A program made the translations under genes and the position numbers. A stretch of DNA of 64,000 bases, taken from positions 1-64,000 of the forward strand of contig CXTY01000036.1 in NCBI GenBank assembly GCA_001404055.1, read 5' to 3'. This document shows positions 27,842-36,693 of the stretch, one piece after another; the stretch's first letter is position 1, and each line of letters opens with the position of its first letter. The DNA is from Roseibium album. Lineage in GTDB: Bacteria > Pseudomonadota > Alphaproteobacteria > Rhizobiales > Stappiaceae. Under the pieces are notes generated by a model, which was not told the origin of the DNA, ran no database searches, and saw nothing but the letters and a program-made list of their open reading frames with translations.

Positions 27842-27905
27842 CCGCGATGTTCCTCCCTCGCGCACGGTTTCAACTCAAATTTCTGCCCGAAAATCGACTT
27901 CAGTA

Positions 27906-28586
27906 TTATGAGTAGTCGAACCTGATACGGCGCCTCGTTAAGTGAGGTTCTTCGTCCGCTTCCACTGGGGCAGTAGATATCAAATCAAGATGGACCGCGC
28001 CTTCATTGTCAGATTGCACGAAATCATCACCCTGCGTCAAATGAATAGTACCTTTTCCTTTTTGGATATAATCATTGTGCGTTGCATCATTATCTTTGTC
28101 GATTGAAGTAGTACTACTTTCGTCTGCCGCACTAATACTTAGCTCAGGCACTTCGGGGTCAGCCTGCTCTTCTTCGTTCACAACTTCTGCGAACTTATCG
28201 AACATGCCTTTGCCGACCTGATAGACAGTCTGCAGATCAGAAACGACTGTCGCTGCGTCAGTAAAATCCTCGCCGTAGTCAATCAATCCATCGAGGTTCG
28301 CCAGAACCGGGTTCAATCCCCAAAGCCTGCGCAGGGCGCGGCGGCGCAATCTTTCCGGTATTGCAGTCGACAGAAATCGGGAAAAATCATCTTCTTCACT
28401 CAGCGTATCTGGATCCGGAAGACCCAGCTCCGCCAATATCTCTTCGTCGGACTTCTCGGCCTGTTTCTCCTGGAGTTCAGACTGAGCCACTGCTTCCTGT
28501 TCGGCCTTGTCGGCGTCCTCAGCCTTGCGCACGGCTGCTTTCCGCCGGGACCAGAAATCTGAACCTGTGTCGTCAGTGCCACTCAT
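27906..28586 (-). CDS. DUF3306 family protein
   Basis: This 226-residue soluble, acidic protein has a charged helical N-terminus (SGTDDTGSDFWSRRKAAVRKAED and a likely coiled coil up to residue 45), then the conserved DUF3306 core: FSRFLSTAIPERLRRRALRRLWGLNPVLANLDGLIDYGEDFTD. The last 100 residues are low-complexity and acidic, rich in Asp, Glu, Ser and Thr. DUF3306 genes are known to accompany DUF3305 and formate dehydrogenase genes; the function is unknown. It sits 32 bases downstream of the DUF3305 gene. Confidence 0.85.
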   Translation of the reverse strand: MSGTDDTGSDFWSRRKAAVRKAEDADKAEQEAVAQSELQEKQAEKSDEEILAELGLPDPDTLSEEDDFSRFLSTAIPERLRRRALRRLWGLNPVLANLDGLIDYGEDFTDAATVVSDLQTVYQVGKGMFDKFAEVVNEEEQADPEVPELSISAADESSTTSIDKDNDATHNDYIQKGKGTIHLTQGDDFVQSDNEGAVHLDLISTAPVEADEEPHLTRRRIRFDYS

Positions 28587-28617
28587 GGTTTCATACCGTT
28601 CACTAATCCCAGACCAC

Positions 28618-29187
28618 TCACTGTAATGTGTCCTTCGGTTTTCTGCCGGGCGCCCGGTAAACGTCGCTCATCTGCCTGATACGCGCGTCCCCGATGCCGT
28701 CCTCTTCCAGGTCGATCCGTTTCTTGTCACGTTTGCGCTTGATGAAAATCTCATCCTGATGATGCAATTCGACGAACTCCCGCACCCACGCGATCAGCCC
28801 CGCCGGCATTGGAACCTTCTCAACCATGACTTCACTGGAATCGGCATAGTCCTGACCTTCGTAGGCTGAAGCTGTCAGCAACATCACGTCAATCGGAATA
28901 TCGTTTTCAATTTCGTCGGCCGGGCGCATCACCACATAAACGGACGGTATTTTGTCTGACAGGGCAGTCAGATAAGCTTCAGTGTCGGTGCGATGAAGCT
29001 CCAGATCCAGCGTCGCTGCATGATACTCAACGGCATCCCCCTCCCGTCGCAGGACAGCCCAGTCCGCAGCCCTGGCACCAGGCAGAAGTGACACAGGGCG
29101 CCACGCCCATTTCTGCCACTTCGTTACGCCAGGCAATCTTCTCACCACAACACCCACAGGCATTGTGCGTTTTCGTTCGCTCGTCAC
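28618..29187 (-). CDS. DUF3305 family protein
   Basis: This protein of about 189 residues has the DUF3305 opening MPVGVVVRRLPGVTKWQKWAWRPVSLLPGA and the segment EAYLTALSDKIPSVYVVMR. It is cytoplasmic, with a basic C-terminus (KRKRDKKRIDLEEDG). The function is unknown; it is regularly found with DUF3306 and FDH genes. The start is uncertain: a GTG at 29187 has GGAGGA ten bases upstream, whereas the ATG at 29163 fits the conserved domain edge. It is divergent from the polyferredoxin gene across about 200 bases that must hold both promoters. Confidence 0.8.
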   Translation of the reverse strand: MTSERKRTMPVGVVVRRLPGVTKWQKWAWRPVSLLPGARAADWAVLRREGDAVEYHAATLDLELHRTDTEAYLTALSDKIPSVYVVMRPADEIENDIPIDVMLLTASAYEGQDYADSSEVMVEKVPMPAGLIAWVREFVELHHQDEIFIKRKRDKKRIDLEEDGIGDARIRQMSDVYRAPGRKPKDTLQ

Positions 29188-29390
29188 AGCGGCTCGCTCC
29201 TCCCACCGGCCGACCTTTTGTTCGGCTTCTTGGTGTTTCCCTAATGCTGTAGCAAGCCGCATAAAATTCAACCCCCGCAGAAGTCGTACTTGACGTAAGT
29301 GGACAACCACCATTGTTATGGAGCATGGACATTTGAACCTCCGGCAACAAGAATCTGGAGGCAGCTGTCTTGGGAGAGGACGCGCTAACA

Positions 29391-31355
29391 ATGGAAAACA
29401 GCAAGATTCTGCTGTGCGATTGCCTGAAAAGTCAGTCGATCGACGCAGAACAATTGGAAGCTGCGACGGGAATCACGTGTTCGAAAGTTCATTCCGAACT
29501 GTGCCGATCCGAAGCTGCTGCAGTCGAAGACGCACTTCAGGCAAGCAACGTAATCATCGCCTGCCAGCAGGAACGACAAACATTTGAAGAGTTTGCCGAG
29601 GAACTGGAAGTTAGTGCTCCCAGCTTCATTGACCTGCGGGACAGGGCCGGTTGGACACAAAGCACCGGTTCCACCACGCCGAAGATGGCGGCCCTGATAG
29701 CAGAAGCGGCACTTGAAGAACCCGGCACAAAAATCATTGAAGTTTCCAGCAGCGGCACGTGCCTCATACTCGGCGAACCAGACGCCGCGCTGTCAGCCGC
29801 AGCCCACTTATGCGATCTGTTGAGCGTGACCGTTCTTCTCGATCCACTGTCGGAGTTACCGCTTGTAGATGACAGGCGCTTCGATGTCGTCAAGGGCCAG
29901 ATCAAGTCGGCAACCGGCGCGCTTGGCCAATTCAACCTGTCTTTTGATGGTTTGCAGGAACGCATTCCCGGAGGTCGCGGGGATTTTGCCTGGACCCAGC
30001 CACGCAGCGGCGGACGGACAGTCTGTGACGTCGTACTGGACCTACGACGTGACCCGCCGCTTTTTCCCGCCGCTGGCAAGCGGGAAGGATATCTACGTGC
30101 CGACCCGGGCAATTTCGAGGCCCGTACAAAAGCACTTCTGGAGGCTTCCCAGCTAATCGGAACATTTGAGAAGCCGATTTACGTCAAGCTGGACGAACAA
30201 CTCTGTGCCCACTCCCGCGCACAAAAGTCCGGCTGCACCCGTTGCCTGGATCTTTGCCCAACGGGCGCACTCGCACCGGACGGTGATCACGTCTCTGTGG
30301 ATGCCATGGTTTGCGCAGGATGCGGCAATTGCTCTGCGGTTTGCCCTTCAGGCGCGATTTCTTACGACGCACCAGCCGTTACCCATACCTTTCGGCGTAT
30401 TCAGACACTCGCAGAGACCTGGCGCAAACTCAGCGCGGATATCCCTCATCTGCTTGTTCACAACACCGGTCACGGCGCCGAATTGATCAGCTTGAGCGCG
30501 CGCTACGGCAGAGGCCTGCCAGCCGATGTCATTCCGCTGGAAATGTCGGCACTTGCCAGTTTTGGTCACGCCGAAGCCTTGAGTGCCCTCGCATGCGGCT
30601 TTGGCTCAGTAACGATCCTGCTTTCTCCTGAAACGGAGGGAGAAGGCCTTCCGTTTCAGGTGGACCTGGCAAATTCGATTGCGGGCGAGGCACAGGTAAA
30701 TCTGATCGAACCGAGCGATCCGGATCAGTTGGAAGCCGCTCTTTTCCGGGAAAACACTTCTCCGGCCCGGGAGAAAACCATCTTGCCTGTTGGTTCGAGA
30801 CGGCAGATCACACGGCTGGCAGCAAAGTCTCTCGTCGCAGCTGATGCCGTATTGCCCCTGCCAGCAAATGCTCCCTATGGAGCTGTCAATCTGAACCTGG
30901 ACAGCTGCACCCTGTGCTTGTCCTGCGTCTCCCTTTGCCCCTCCGGGGCGCTAAAGGAAAACCCGGACCTACCGCAACTCAGTTTTCAGGAAGACGCCTG
31001 CCTGCAATGTGGGATTTGCGTGAAAATCTGTCCCGAAAAAGCGCTTGCGCTCGAGCCGCGGCTCAATCTTGGTGATGATGCACTGGCACCGCAGATCCTG
31101 AAAGAAGAAGAACCATTTTCCTGCATTGAATGCGGCAAGCCCTTCGGCGTGCGCTCAACTGTTGAGCGGTTAACCGAAAAGCTCGTCGGCAACCACTCCA
31201 TGTTCAAGGACAACAAGGCCGCTCGGCTTATCCAGATGTGCGAAGACTGCAGGGTCAACGCCGTTTATCACTCAGAAGATAACCCGTTCGCTGGTGGTGA
31301 ACGCCCACGCGTGCGCACAACCGACGACTATATCAGCAAGCGGCGTGATCATTGA
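29391..31355 (+). CDS. Large 4Fe-4S polyferredoxin of the formate dehydrogenase island
   Basis: This 654-residue cytoplasmic protein has an N-terminal cysteine-bearing domain of about 260 residues, with the early motif LCDCLKS resembling the start of HdrA-like proteins. Ferredoxin modules follow in two blocks: CTRCLDLCPTGAL and CAGCGNCSAVCPSGAI near residues 280-330, then CTLCLSCVSLCPSGAL and CLQCGICVKICPEKAL near 510-560. A C-terminal zinc-ribbon-like pair follows (CIECGKPF and CEDC). It could carry several 4Fe-4S clusters and act as an electron conduit or Fe-S donor for FDH maturation. The start at ATG 29391 is preferred to a TTG 21 bases upstream. Confidence 0.82.
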   Translation: MENSKILLCDCLKSQSIDAEQLEAATGITCSKVHSELCRSEAAAVEDALQASNVIIACQQERQTFEEFAEELEVSAPSFIDLRDRAGWTQSTGSTTPKMAALIAEAALEEPGTKIIEVSSSGTCLILGEPDAALSAAAHLCDLLSVTVLLDPLSELPLVDDRRFDVVKGQIKSATGALGQFNLSFDGLQERIPGGRGDFAWTQPRSGGRTVCDVVLDLRRDPPLFPAAGKREGYLRADPGNFEARTKALLEASQLIGTFEKPIYVKLDEQLCAHSRAQKSGCTRCLDLCPTGALAPDGDHVSVDAMVCAGCGNCSAVCPSGAISYDAPAVTHTFRRIQTLAETWRKLSADIPHLLVHNTGHGAELISLSARYGRGLPADVIPLEMSALASFGHAEALSALACGFGSVTILLSPETEGEGLPFQVDLANSIAGEAQVNLIEPSDPDQLEAALFRENTSPAREKTILPVGSRRQITRLAAKSLVAADAVLPLPANAPYGAVNLNLDSCTLCLSCVSLCPSGALKENPDLPQLSFQEDACLQCGICVKICPEKALALEPRLNLGDDALAPQILKEEEPFSCIECGKPFGVRSTVERLTEKLVGNHSMFKDNKAARLIQMCEDCRVNAVYHSEDNPFAGGERPRVRTTDDYISKRRDH

Positions 31356-31371
31356 GCCAGATGAATGGACA

Positions 31372-32151
31372 TCACTGGTACTGGATGGGAGCCCCAAGGT
31401 CGGCGGGTGGTATGCGCGAGACGAATGCCAGAATGGCATCCAGTTCGTTGAGCGTTAGTTCAAGCGGCACGATGGGCGGTGGTCTGGAAACATCGAAGGG
31501 TTCGGTAACGCCCACTATCATGGTGAATGACGGATGGGGATTCAGCGAGAAAAATGCCTCGAACCGGTCCTGCCAATCTGAAAAACTGCGCATGATTGCA
31601 AATGAAGGAGTCGAACCGATTGTTGTCAGGCGTGTCGCCTCATTGACCATGTGGCAGCGTCCACAATGGCTGACAGCCAGCTGCTCGCCGCGGATCGCGT
31701 CACCAGCGAGCGCGACAGTTTCAGCGGTCTTCGGTGTGGCAACTGCAGCCGTAAACAACACCTTGCCGTCTGATCGGAAGCCTTCAATCGTCTTTCGCCC
31801 AATATCACCGGTTATCCAGTCTTCGAAGCGGGAAAGGTGCTCGTTTCGCGTGCTCTGCACTTCAAGATACCAGTTATCGCCGCTACCAGAAAAAACCGGC
31901 GTGCCGCGACCAGCCATTGAAAACCTGGCGTCCGCATCGGCAGTTTCTTCGACAAGTTCGATCCGTATTCCTGTCTTGAGGGAAAACCGCGGCAGCAAGT
32001 GCTTTAGGAACCCGGTCGAAACAAGCGCGCCGGGTGCACCCAATTTGAAAGACCTGGAATTGGCTTTTCCCGGTTCAGAATATGCGAAGCCAAGAAACAG
32101 GCTCAACACGAACACCAAAAATAAACGGCAGCACACGCGCACCTCCCTCAC
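31372..32151 (-). CDS. Exported mono-haem cytochrome c with TupA-like N-terminal domain
   Basis: This 259-residue protein has a signal peptide to about residue 25. Residues 32-135 resemble a shortened anion-binding protein: TGFLKHLLPRFSLKTGIRIELV aligns with the start of TupA (SGLFDDLLPKFQEKSGIEVRVV), and FEDWITGDIGRKTIEGFRSDGKVLF aligns with the TupA end (FIDWLLSKEGQAAIASFRIDDQQLF); the middle of the fold is missing. The C-terminal half has the haem motif CGRCH near residue 163 and a methionine-containing segment. It is convergent with the polyferredoxin and divergent from DUF6494. Its role is unknown; it may sense or link oxyanion status to electron flow (inference). Confidence 0.75.
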   Translation of the reverse strand: MREVRVCCRLFLVFVLSLFLGFAYSEPGKANSRSFKLGAPGALVSTGFLKHLLPRFSLKTGIRIELVEETADADARFSMAGRGTPVFSGSGDNWYLEVQSTRNEHLSRFEDWITGDIGRKTIEGFRSDGKVLFTAAVATPKTAETVALAGDAIRGEQLAVSHCGRCHMVNEATRLTTIGSTPSFAIMRSFSDWQDRFEAFFSLNPHPSFTMIVGVTEPFDVSRPPPIVPLELTLNELDAILAFVSRIPPADLGAPIQYQ

Positions 32152-32228
32152 GTTGCCGGCAGATGCCGCAAGGGTAGGTTCTCAATCCCCAAGCCGTCAA
32201 TCCTCATGCAGATAACAAGGAGATCAGG

Positions 32229-32417
32229 ATGTCTGACGATTTCAACATGTCCATGCGCAAGTTTCTGAAACAGGTTGGGGTTACTTCCCAGCAAGCAATC
32301 GAAAAGGCGGTCAGGGATGCAGGTTCCTCTGGTGGCAAGACCTTTAAGGTGAAGGCCGTTGTCACCATCGAGGAACTCGGGCTCGAACACGTGGTAACCG
32401 GCGAAATCGAGGGGTAA
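32229..32417 (+). CDS. DUF6494 family small protein
   Basis: This 62-residue cytoplasmic protein has the family pattern FNMSMRKFLKQVGVTSQQAIEKAVRDA followed by a short beta-rich tail (FKVKAVVTIEELGLEHVVTGEIEG). The function is unknown. An AAGGAG site lies 9 bases upstream of the ATG at 32229. It heads a compact forward operon with Mrp (7-base gap), the ligase-like protein and DUF6505, so all four probably act together in FDH or Fe-S maturation. Confidence 0.82.
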   Translation: MSDDFNMSMRKFLKQVGVTSQQAIEKAVRDAGSSGGKTFKVKAVVTIEELGLEHVVTGEIEG

Positions 32418-32424
32418 AGCCGAA

Positions 32425-33516
32425 GTGCCTCTGACACGCGAAACCGTTCTGAATGCCCTTGGCACAGTCGTGGATCCGGCGACAGGTGAAAGCATCGCCG
32501 CCTCCGGAATGATGCGCGCGCTGCAGATCAACAATGGGTCGATCCGCTTCGTCCTTGAAATTGATCCTGGCCGCATAACGGAGATGGAAACCCTGAAGGT
32601 GGAGGCTGAAGAAAAACTCGGAGTGCTTGAAGGCTGTGAAACCGTTCAAGTCATTCTCACTTCGCATTCCAAACAGCCCAGCCAGCCATCAAAGCCAGCC
32701 TCTCCCGAACCGATCAAACCGCGCCCCGCCCAACCAGGCACATCAGGACCGCAAAAGGTTCCTGGTATCGAACGGGTGATTGCCATTGCTTCTGGCAAGG
32801 GTGGTGTCGGCAAATCCACTGTTGCAGCCAATCTTGCCTGCGCACTGGCAGCAGAGGGTCGTAAGGTCGGTCTTCTGGATGCGGACGTCTACGGACCATC
32901 CCAACCGAAGATGCTCGGTATTTCGGGACGCCCGACGTCTCCAGACGGCCAGATGATCCTGCCCTTGCGCAATCACGGCGTCACGATGATGTCCATCGGC
33001 CTGATGACTTCAGGAGACCAGGCGGTTGTCTGGCGCGGTCCGATGCTGATCGGCGCCCTGCAGCAGATGATGGCGCAGGTGCAATGGGGTGCGCTTGATG
33101 TTTTGATCGTCGACCTGCCACCGGGCACGGGAGACGTCCAGATGACGCTCAGCCAGAAGTTCGTCGTAGATGGGGCAATCATTGTGTCGACCCCACAAGA
33201 CGTTGCGCTGCTGGACGCACGCAAGGGCATCGACATGTTTCAGCAGATGAGTGTGCCGATTGTCGGTATGATCGAAAACATGTCGACCCACATCTGCACA
33301 AATTGCGGCCATGAAGAACATGTCTTCGGACATGGCGGTGTTGCAGCCGAAGCTGAAAAGCTCGGAGTGCCGTTGCTGGCGGAAATCCCGCTCCATCTCA
33401 ACATCCGCCTTGCAAGCGATGGCGGAACGCCCTTGGCAGTCAAGGCGCCTGACACCCCAGAGGCAGACGCCTTCCACCGGCTTGCCAAGTCACTGGTTGA
33501 AGGAGGACACGCGTGA
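32425..33516 (+). CDS. Mrp/ApbC-family Fe-S carrier P-loop ATPase
   Basis: This 363-residue protein has an N-terminal MIP18-like (DUF59) domain (about 1-85), a proline-rich linker (about 90-115) and a MinD/Mrp ATPase domain with deviant Walker A GKGGVGKST near residue 127. It has the C-terminal cluster-binding CTNC motif near residue 290 in HICTNCGHEEHVFG. Family members bind and transfer 4Fe-4S clusters. The start is a GTG at 32425 with AGGGG upstream. Because it sits inside this operon it may be a dedicated Fe-S supplier for the FDH subunits, separate from any housekeeping copy. Confidence 0.9.
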   Translation: MPLTRETVLNALGTVVDPATGESIAASGMMRALQINNGSIRFVLEIDPGRITEMETLKVEAEEKLGVLEGCETVQVILTSHSKQPSQPSKPASPEPIKPRPAQPGTSGPQKVPGIERVIAIASGKGGVGKSTVAANLACALAAEGRKVGLLDADVYGPSQPKMLGISGRPTSPDGQMILPLRNHGVTMMSIGLMTSGDQAVVWRGPMLIGALQQMMAQVQWGALDVLIVDLPPGTGDVQMTLSQKFVVDGAIIVSTPQDVALLDARKGIDMFQQMSVPIVGMIENMSTHICTNCGHEEHVFGHGGVAAEAEKLGVPLLAEIPLHLNIRLASDGGTPLAVKAPDTPEADAFHRLAKSLVEGGHA

Positions 33517-34214
33517 GCGAGCTCCAACTTCCGCCGCTCTTTCAGGCAGATCCTTTGACCGGCGCAGCAGATCCCTTCGAACGGGCCATAGCACAGGCCA
33601 TTTTGGGCACGGATCCGGGGACTGTCGTCTACAACCTGTCAGGTGAAATTTTGCGGGCCAGCCTCATTTTGGCGCCCGAAGTCCCGCTAGAAGAGGCCAT
33701 GGCCATGCTGCCTGTTTGCGGGCTCGGATTTCAGGCCGCCCTCGGCACGCTGGCGCCTCCTGAAGTCGCTGTCCATCTCCAATGGGATGGCACAATCCGC
33801 GTGAACGGTGCCGTCTGCGGCCGTATGCGGGTCAAGGCGTCAGAGACCAACCCGGCGACCCAACCCGATTGGCTGGTCGTTGGTTTGGAAGTCGCCATGA
33901 CCAGCCCGGAAAAGAACCCTGGCGAGGACCCGGACCAGACAAGTCTGCAGGAAGAAGGTTGCGCCGAGATCACGGCTGAACAACTCGTGGAATGCTGGGT
34001 TCGTCATTCGCTCTATTGGATCAACCGTTGGCTTGACGAAGGCTCCAGACCCGTTCACGCCGAATGGCGCGGGTTGGTACAGGAACTCGGCGAGCCAATC
34101 GAGGTCGACGGTTACTCCGGCACCTTTGTCGGCACCGACGAGAACTTTGGCATGTTGCTTCGCACGGGTGAGGATACCATCCTGATCCCTCTCTCAAGTC
34201 GGCTGGAAGGATGA
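33513..34214 (+). CDS. Biotin/lipoate-protein ligase-like protein
   Basis: This 233-residue protein is related to the BPL/LPL ligase fold: residues 40-130 contain PLEEAMAMLPVCGLGFQAALG and the core strand HLQWDGTIRVNGAVCGRMRV. This core matches the position of KWPND...GRKxxGI in BirA, but the catalytic lysines are replaced (Gln before Trp, Val in GAVCG), so ordinary biotin or lipoate ligation is doubtful. The C-terminal domain (about 160-230) ends with GTFVGTDENFGMLLRTGEDTILIPL, like the small beta domain of BirA. The start is a GTG overlapping the Mrp stop. The function in the FDH island is unknown. Confidence 0.78.
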   Translation: MSELQLPPLFQADPLTGAADPFERAIAQAILGTDPGTVVYNLSGEILRASLILAPEVPLEEAMAMLPVCGLGFQAALGTLAPPEVAVHLQWDGTIRVNGAVCGRMRVKASETNPATQPDWLVVGLEVAMTSPEKNPGEDPDQTSLQEEGCAEITAEQLVECWVRHSLYWINRWLDEGSRPVHAEWRGLVQELGEPIEVDGYSGTFVGTDENFGMLLRTGEDTILIPLSSRLEG

Positions 34215-34219
34215 CAATT

Positions 34220-34696
34220 ATGAAACTTGCCCGCGCCATTCATCTGGACGACAGCGACCGCAATGTCTTTTTCTCCCCGGCGCGTACCGGGGAATGGTGT
34301 CTTTCCGGCGGTTTCGAATTCTCCGACTGGAGCGAAGCCGATCTTACCGGCAAGGCCCGGCAGGCTTTTGCCAATGGCTGGCTTGGCCTGGAGAGCTTTG
34401 GCCGCGTCACTTTCGTTGCGATCACGCCAATCGAGGAAAGCGAATATTCGGAACTCATCGAAAGCCTCTGCCAGCATTTCGTCGATGTCTATGGTGCGCC
34501 TTCGCTCGAAGCCGGGCGCGGTGTTGCAATGGAAGAGCTCAAGTTCATGGCAGACCTTTGCGCGGACCATCCGGAAAACACTCTTTTGGCTGTTCAGCGG
34601 GAACTGTCGGAAGAAGGTGTGCGCGAAAGCTACAGAGCTATAGAAGCACCGGAAGCTGAGCTGGATCTCGTTGCGATGCATGGTGATGTTGAGTAA
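34220..34696 (+). CDS. DUF6505 family protein
   Basis: This 158-residue cytoplasmic protein begins MKLARAIHLDDSDRNVFF and has the conserved segment EFSDWSEADLTGKARQAFANGWLGLESFGRVTFV, which matches DUF6505. The function is unknown. The start at 34220 is chosen because GGAAGGA lies 8 bases upstream; an ATG at 34211, nine bases earlier, sits on that site. It is the last member of the DUF6494-Mrp-ligase-DUF6505 operon. The C-terminal 60 residues are helical and acidic. Confidence 0.8.
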   Translation: MKLARAIHLDDSDRNVFFSPARTGEWCLSGGFEFSDWSEADLTGKARQAFANGWLGLESFGRVTFVAITPIEESEYSELIESLCQHFVDVYGAPSLEAGRGVAMEELKFMADLCADHPENTLLAVQRELSEEGVRESYRAIEAPEAELDLVAMHGDVE

Positions 34697-34766
34697 CCGG
34701 GCGACCAGCTGCCAGGCTTTGTCTGCGGAACTGAGTGCATTACAAAACAGAGTGTTGGAAATTGCG

Positions 34767-35786
34767 ATGAAACTAAATTTTTTCCATGTCACTTTCTTGG
34801 TAATGCTGTTGACGATTCCAGGAATATCCTCTGCTTCTGAAACAGTGTTTGGGTACTCCATTGAGTTGGACATTGTGTATGGCCAAGGCAAGGTTTCTCC
34901 TGATGGAACGATTGTCACCCGCGATCTTCAGTTAGACGTTTACTCGCCATCAAGCGAAAACGCTGATTATACTGGGTCGCTGAAATTGAATGATGGCCCC
35001 TTCCCGGCGGTCATTTATGTTCACGGCGGCGCCCACCACAGGGGTGGTCGCCGGGTCGAGCCCTTCAGACTCGAAGCCGCTGTGCATTCCAGGCCTGAAG
35101 ATTACGCCCGCCTTTTGGCACCGCTTGGATACGTCGTTTTTGTCGTCGAGTATCGGCTTGCAACAGAAAGCCCGGAGCCCGACCTGGAACCAGGTGAAGA
35201 AGGTCTTTTGGAAGATGTAGAATCCTACATTACCCCGGAGGTCTTTGAAGCAACCGTTCGAGCGCGAAATGCGATGGGTCTCGAACCACTCGAAAACACT
35301 CCCGAGGACAAGTTATTCCTTTGGAAAGCGGGAATGGCGGGTGCCGAAGACGTACTCAACGCAATCAAATTTGTCTCGGAAAATGCTGCAAGATTTAACA
35401 TTGATCCGTCAAAAATTGCGCTTGGAGGGCATTCTGCAGGAGGTGGAATTACTCTGAACGTCGGACTCGGCATGAACGCACCTGTTGCTGCAATTTTTCC
35501 TCTTTCAGGTCCCGACATTCTTTTCGAGCATGATGCCATCGCCCGGAACACCGAACTACCTCCGACATTGTTGATTTATTCGCAGTTTGACGAGCACACT
35601 CAGCTGGGCCAACTGCCGAATATTATTTCGCTTCTGCGCAAAGCCCATGCAGACTTTCAACTGGCTTGGGTTCCGGGATTTGCTCATTTTTATCCATACA
35701 ACGCGCCTTCGCTTGGCGACGATGGAACGCGAATGTCTGTTGGTGACAGGATTGTCAAATTTCTAGAGCAAAACTTAAAGAAGTAA
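34767..35786 (+). CDS. Exported alpha/beta-hydrolase (esterase/lipase-like)
   Basis: This 339-residue protein has a signal peptide (cleavage near SSASE, residue 23). The oxyanion-hole motif is YVHGGAHHRGG near residue 95, the nucleophile elbow GHSAGG near 225, the acid is probably Asp in YSQFDEH near 275 and the histidine lies in GFAHFYP near 312. This is the BD-FAE/carboxylesterase type of alpha/beta hydrolase. It acts in the periplasm or outside; the substrate is unknown. The composition is more AT-rich than the genes to its left, and it stands alone, which may hint at separate acquisition. Confidence 0.82.
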   Translation: MKLNFFHVTFLVMLLTIPGISSASETVFGYSIELDIVYGQGKVSPDGTIVTRDLQLDVYSPSSENADYTGSLKLNDGPFPAVIYVHGGAHHRGGRRVEPFRLEAAVHSRPEDYARLLAPLGYVVFVVEYRLATESPEPDLEPGEEGLLEDVESYITPEVFEATVRARNAMGLEPLENTPEDKLFLWKAGMAGAEDVLNAIKFVSENAARFNIDPSKIALGGHSAGGGITLNVGLGMNAPVAAIFPLSGPDILFEHDAIARNTELPPTLLIYSQFDEHTQLGQLPNIISLLRKAHADFQLAWVPGFAHFYPYNAPSLGDDGTRMSVGDRIVKFLEQNLKK

Positions 35787-36044
35787 CCTGATAGCCTCCA
35801 GAAATAGTGTGGATTACGCGGATCGGGAATGTGTCTGCCGAGGGTCTCATGGCTTCCGGCATCCGACCCTGCAACACCACAAGAAGCAGAACCGACATCT
35901 GGTTTGCCATGGCGACTTGTTCTGCCAAAGCAGCGATAAACTTCGCCTCACAAACGCGTCACGGAAACCGCTCATTTATTTATTTCCATGTGATCGAGAA
36001 CATCCCCAAGTAAGCGCTGCAGCAGTTTTTTCATTCGGGAGCTA
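35787..36044. other. Short intergenic region without a supported gene
   Basis: Short plus-strand frames cover part of this stretch but show no recognisable domain. A GGGAG just before 36045 serves the next gene. Nothing else is evident. Confidence 0.35.
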
Positions 36045-36557
36045 ATGACGATCATGACGACAATCACCTCCGAAACACGCCTCACAAGTTCCTTGCCAGC
36101 GATCAATGCCAATACGCTGGGGCTCATGTTCATATCAGGGTTCTTTGCCACAATTGCTTTTGACCTTTGGGGGCAAGTCATCAGCCCAGGTCTTGGCTTT
36201 GCCAACCTGTCACCGCACGGATTGGCCAAAAGCCTGCTGGGCAGCCTAGGTCTGCCAAACGGTAATTTCGCCGGGTATTTCGTCCACTTCTATCTGGTTG
36301 GCTTGATCGGTTATCCCATTGGCTGGATGTTCATCTTCGCCCCGCTCTGGAAGCGGATCGTCGGCCAGACGCACTGGTTACTGCCTTCCGCGATTTACGG
36401 CCTTGGCCTTTGGGTGTTTGCCATCGGTGGTATCACGTCGCTCGCAGGCCTTCCCTTCTTCCTGAACTTCTCCGGCATCGTCTGGGTCGCCCTCGTCGGC
36501 CACGTTCTCTATGGGATCATTCTGGTCGCAACACTCAAGGTCATCGACCGAACCTGA
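36045..36557 (+). CDS. Hypothetical inner-membrane protein
   Basis: This 170-residue protein has four predicted helices (about 27-47, 75-100, 115-133 and 140-163). Its character is hydrophobic with Gly-rich loops such as LWGQVISPGLGFANLSPHGLAKSLLG. I do not recognise a specific family. The start is either 36045, with a GGGAG only 3 bases away, or 36054, 9 bases later. The gene is followed by a good intrinsic terminator, so it appears to be a single-gene or end-of-operon unit. Confidence 0.65.
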   Translation: MTIMTTITSETRLTSSLPAINANTLGLMFISGFFATIAFDLWGQVISPGLGFANLSPHGLAKSLLGSLGLPNGNFAGYFVHFYLVGLIGYPIGWMFIFAPLWKRIVGQTHWLLPSAIYGLGLWVFAIGGITSLAGLPFFLNFSGIVWVALVGHVLYGIILVATLKVIDRT

Positions 36558-36662
36558 GTAATCCGATTTCGATCAGCGCGGGAGCTGCCTTTAATGGTCG
36601 CTCCATCCAGTGGCCTTTTTCGTTTGCGCACTAACTGCCGCAAGCAGGGCAAATGACAAGAC

Positions 36663-36693
36663 AACACCTGGCGTTTTTCCGACGCCGGGTGTT
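36663..36693 (+). terminator. Intrinsic terminator after the small membrane protein gene
   Basis: Arms AACACCTGGCGT and ACGCCGGGTGTT pair with one G-T pair across a 7-base loop and are followed by a T-run (TTTTTGC). The hairpin is about 105 bases after the stop codon at 36557. Confidence 0.75.
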
